36,498 bases of DNA from Chrysomallon squamiferum. Taxonomy: Eukaryota; Mollusca; Gastropoda; Neomphalida; Peltospiridae. Position numbers and translations under genes: made by a program. Of this stretch, positions 34,209 through 36,498 are shown in pieces. The stretch spans positions 14,781,445 through 14,817,942 of the forward strand of contig CM022677.1 in assembly GCA_012295275.1 (NCBI GenBank). Direction: 5' to 3'. The notes beneath the pieces were generated by a model, which made no database searches, was not told the origin of the DNA, and worked only from the letters and a program-made list of their open reading frames with translations. How positions within the stretch are numbered: the stretch's first letter is position 1; every line of letters begins with the position of its first letter.

Positions 34209-34425
34209 AATTTTTTATTTCCCATTTTAATTTTTATTTAACTTAACTTATTAATTTTGTTATATTATTGCTTTGTTTATTCTTGGCATTTTATTATTTT
34301 GTTGCTGTTGGTGTTGTTGTTTATTGTTTGCTCAAAATCAATTAGCTTGATTGTTAAATAAACAGACTAGGTTTAAAATCTGCAGATAAAATATTTAAAA
34401 AAATAGATTTCCTGGCTTAACAACT
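34122..34425 (+). repeat. 22-bp direct repeat flanking 260 bp at the arm's outer edge
   Basis: The 22 bases at 34122-34143 (beginning TAGATTTCCTGGCTTAAC) recur exactly at 34404-34425. The first copy is in arm-homologous DNA (a diverged match exists near 8835). The second directly abuts the virus-like region. The DNA between about 34208 and 34403 has no partner in the left arm and no gene. Confidence 0.85.
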
Positions 34426-34434
34426 TAAGGTGAC

Positions 34435-34476
34435 TAGCTCCTTCGGGCGTAGCCCGAGCCCTACGGTCATAAGCTA
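34435..34476. other. GC-rich nested hairpin at the edge of the virus-like region
   Basis: An outer stem TAGCT / AGCTA (34435-34439 and 34472-34476) encloses CGGGC-GTA-GCCCG (34444-34456). An alternative, overlapping stem is CGTAG / CTACG. It is about 60% GC in a neighbourhood of roughly 20-25% GC. Such nested palindromes resemble the telomeres of parvovirus-type genomes, but the stems are short and the identification is inference. Confidence 0.45.
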
Positions 34477-34839
34477 AAAGTACATATTGGCTTTCAAGGC
34501 CAAAAACCAAAAACCATTCGTGTTATACATTGTTTTTTCAATAATAAGCAAGAGTTGGGTTGGGATCTATCAGGTCCCAAATTGTATAACTAATATTATT
34601 ATAATATATATAATTAATTATTTATTATATATGTAATATTTAATCTATATATTAATTAATATAATTATATATTATTATGTTAATATTTACATATTACAAT
34701 GATAACAAATTCATATAAACTTTAAATATTTATTTAAATAAAATATTAACATATTATAACATTGAATTATTAACAATAACGCATTTCCGATATACACTGA
34801 TTGTATATTACTGTTCATCTTTATATTTATTAAATATGT
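34477..34839. other. Very AT-rich spacer downstream of the virus-like frame
   Basis: It begins with a tandem CCAAAAACCAAAAACC (about 34499), then 250 bases of almost pure A/T with many small palindromes. No gene is seen. By its position it is the 3' non-coding part of the virus-like element. Confidence 0.5.
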
Positions 34840-35205
34840 TCATTTGTGTCTCAGGTACAGTTTCATTGAACATACATTCGAAAGGTTGAAACGTTTTTCT
34901 GCTGGATTTTCTGGTTCATTGTCAACTGTAATAAACGTAGGATCCATTGATTCTTCTGATATATCTTCTATTTCTACTTCATATCTTTTACGTTTAATTC
35001 CCTTAGAATCTTGCATATCTGCTTTGAGTTTATTTTGTGACAAAATAAACATGTCTTGTGAGGGATTGTATGTATCATCATCATCCGAATCCGAAATGAT
35101 AACATATACTGGATCATCCAGTTTGTTTTGAACTGAATTTATATGTTCATTATGTTGATTTGTATGTTCTACTATGGTATCAGCATGAACATTATCATCT
35201 TTGAA
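34840..35205 (-). pseudogene. C-terminal tail of the virus-like replication protein, after an in-frame TAA
   Basis: Directly downstream of the TAA that ends the helicase frame (35206-35208), the same frame stays open for about 122 codons to a stop at 34840. The stretch is acidic and polar, with a D/S-rich segment (VIISDSDDDD), a basic KRKRYE segment like a nuclear localisation signal, then another acidic run. Continuous openness after the stop suggests that the TAA is a nonsense mutation in a longer ancestral protein. A separate downstream product starting at an internal Met is a less likely alternative. No domain is recognised in the tail. Confidence 0.5.
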
Positions 35206-36225
35206 TTAAATCTGACTGTCGTCGAAGTTATCCGTAAAATAACTGAAACGGCCTTCAAACGTATTGTCATTTATGTGAATGTTATTTGTATTATTGAAAT
35301 AGTCTCTATCGTTCTCCATTGCAATGTTCATCTCGTCGTCAGACGGTTCCCTCCCAACTGTAAATAATTTTGGATGTAAAAGATTGTAACATTGTTTCAA
35401 AACATTGCTGCGTTTTAAACCTTGAATTAAAAATAGTCGTGTTTTCATAATGCTGATTTGGGACGTAGTAAGTCCGTCCCCAAACTTATTATTTGAGTTC
35501 AATAAACAGATGTTTCCACGACAGTAACAAGGGGTGGTACCTTTACGTTCGCACGTAGCCTTGCTACCACTCAACAAATCCTTGTATTTATCAATGTTAG
35601 TTTGATTTATAGATATTTCTTCGCCAAGAATGATTTTCTTCCCACCAAGCATTTGCCAAGGAAAATTATCCTTGGCAATTTTTCCAGCTGTAGGTACAGA
35701 TTCAAACATGGAACTAGACATCATTGTTTTTCCACTATCTGAATCTCCTTGAAAGTAAACGCCTATCTTTTTTTTTCCCTTGCCTTTGAGTAATGAAACA
35801 ATTAATGTGTACAGCCATCGTTCTTGTATGTCTTGCTCTCTGCACCAGGAGTTAAAAATCTTAAAACTATCGTCTGGTGTCATATAATGATCAATGTCAT
35901 TGTTCATCATCTCTATTTGTTCATATGCTGACTTATCAGACTGTTCCTCCGTGTATTTGGCTCTAGCAGCTTTAAATAGCTTATCACCAGATGAATTAGC
36001 AACGGCATTGCACAAGGCTTTGAACTCGTTACTGTTAGTATCGAATTTACCAATCAAATGATTTAATTTATTTATATCAGGAAATTGTTTTATCAATTTA
36101 TAAAAAAAAATCTAATGTTTCAGCAGATTTGTTGTTGATCAGGTGTGATGGAATAGATGCTTTGTCAATTGTATCTTTATCATTAATTGGTACATCTGCT
36201 GTATCCATGGCTTCAATGATAATAT
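35206..36225 (-). pseudogene. Superfamily 3 helicase domain of an NS1/Rep-like viral protein (relic)
   Basis: The frame is open from the A-run near 36225 to the TAA at 35206-35208; there is no obvious own start. SF3 helicase motifs occur in order: Walker A GDSDSGKT (about 35725-35748), a FPWQ segment, Walker B KKIILGEE (about 35617-35640), DLLSGSKATCERKG, and sensor-type ICLLNSNN (about 35488-35511), then KTRLFLIQGL. This order and spacing fit parvovirus/densovirus NS1, which unwinds and replicates single-stranded viral DNA in the nucleus. Related Rep proteins of other small DNA viruses remain possible. The AT-rich coding with long open frames differs from the surrounding host DNA. A frame change upstream and the nonsense codon downstream mark it as a relic; a recent age is suggested by how little else is broken. 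Confidence 0.7.
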
Positions 36226-36498
36226 TTTTTCTTTTTTGATTTCATTTGCTGACATTCCGATAACTGTATTTACTGATTCTTCTTTAGACGTAGTTCCATT
36301 ATCTTTTCTTATAGGTTCTCTAATTTTTGATGTTGTTAATGTTTTATCTAAATGTTTTGATCCAGATGCATCAAAGAAATCATTAAGGATGTTCCAGATA
36401 TCTTTGTCATCATCATGAATTTCTTTTTCCATTTCATTCCATATGTTCAACATTGATTGATCGGTCGTGCCTAAAAATAGTTTTTCAGAGTCATTCAT
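36139..36498 (-). pseudogene. N-terminal part of the virus-like replication protein, cut by window edge
   Basis: Starting with the ATG at 36498 (the window edge, so the true start may lie outside) the frame reads MNDSEKLFLGTTD and continues, acidic and polar, to MSANEIKK. There two adjacent A-runs on this strand (T-runs at 36225-36230 and 36232-36237) coincide with a one-base shift into the helicase frame. Past this point the original frame continues out of register to a stop at 36139. No HUH nickase motif is visible in the part seen. The shift could be a mutation, a homopolymer sequencing error or, less likely, programmed slippage. Confidence 0.55.

Noticed and set aside
34435-34510. Possible tRNA or other structured RNA gene
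   Set aside because: The hairpins do not fold into a cloverleaf, and no T-loop (GGTTCGA) motif or Pol III box pair is seen. No tRNA or rRNA gene was found elsewhere either.
34844-35367. Plus-strand frames opposite the virus-like gene
   Set aside because: They overlap the longer minus-strand frame with clear helicase motifs and acidic tail; no independent signal.

Overview
The window looks like nuclear DNA of an animal, most likely a mollusc and probably a cephalopod. It is very AT-rich and full of microsatellites. Its few coding stretches are short exons with GT..AG borders. The motif AAGGGAGATAACT / TTATCTCCC recurs, which from memory is unusually common in mollusc genomes. The species call is inference. 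There is one 200-base run of N (17543-17742). No complete, clearly functional gene is present: what can be read are duplicated exon fragments, transposon relics and one virus-like relic.

The main architecture is two pairs of inverted repeats that interleave. Block A (about 605-2260) returns on the opposite strand as A' (about 23265-25280). Block B (about 8770-17542) returns inverted as B' (about 26130-34208). The order is A, B, A', B', not the A, B, B', A' expected of one simple inverted duplication. B carries, from outside inwards, exons of an IRAG/LRMP (MRVI1-family) gene, a RING-finger exon, a roughly 70-bp satellite, a shared spacer, an (AGT)n tract, a (GA)n tract and the PHD-like tail of a probable transposase. 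B' repeats this order on the minus strand. The arms differ by a few percent in exons and by several large indels: B lost IRAG exons 4-5, and B' lost about 1.19 kb near 27822.

Outside the arms: 1-8770 is non-coding with a fold-back repeat (3463-3886), a degenerate tandem array (about 4020-4650) and a long purine-rich GATA/GACA-like tract (about 6840-8240). The centre (17743-23265) has a tandem TTATCTCCC repeat, a hAT (SCAND3/ZBED5-like) transposase relic, a second copy of the degenerate array and AT-rich DNA.

The right end (34427-36498) is different in kind. On the minus strand it holds a long reading frame with a superfamily 3 helicase domain of parvovirus NS1/Rep type. The frame is broken by a one-base shift in an A-run and by one in-frame TAA. 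It is followed by very AT-rich DNA and a GC-rich nested hairpin where host-like sequence begins. This is best read as an endogenous ssDNA-virus-like relic next to the duplicated locus.

The genes do not form a working pathway. The IRAG-like and RING exons lie in the same order and on the same strand within each arm because they were copied together, and both copies show disabling changes.
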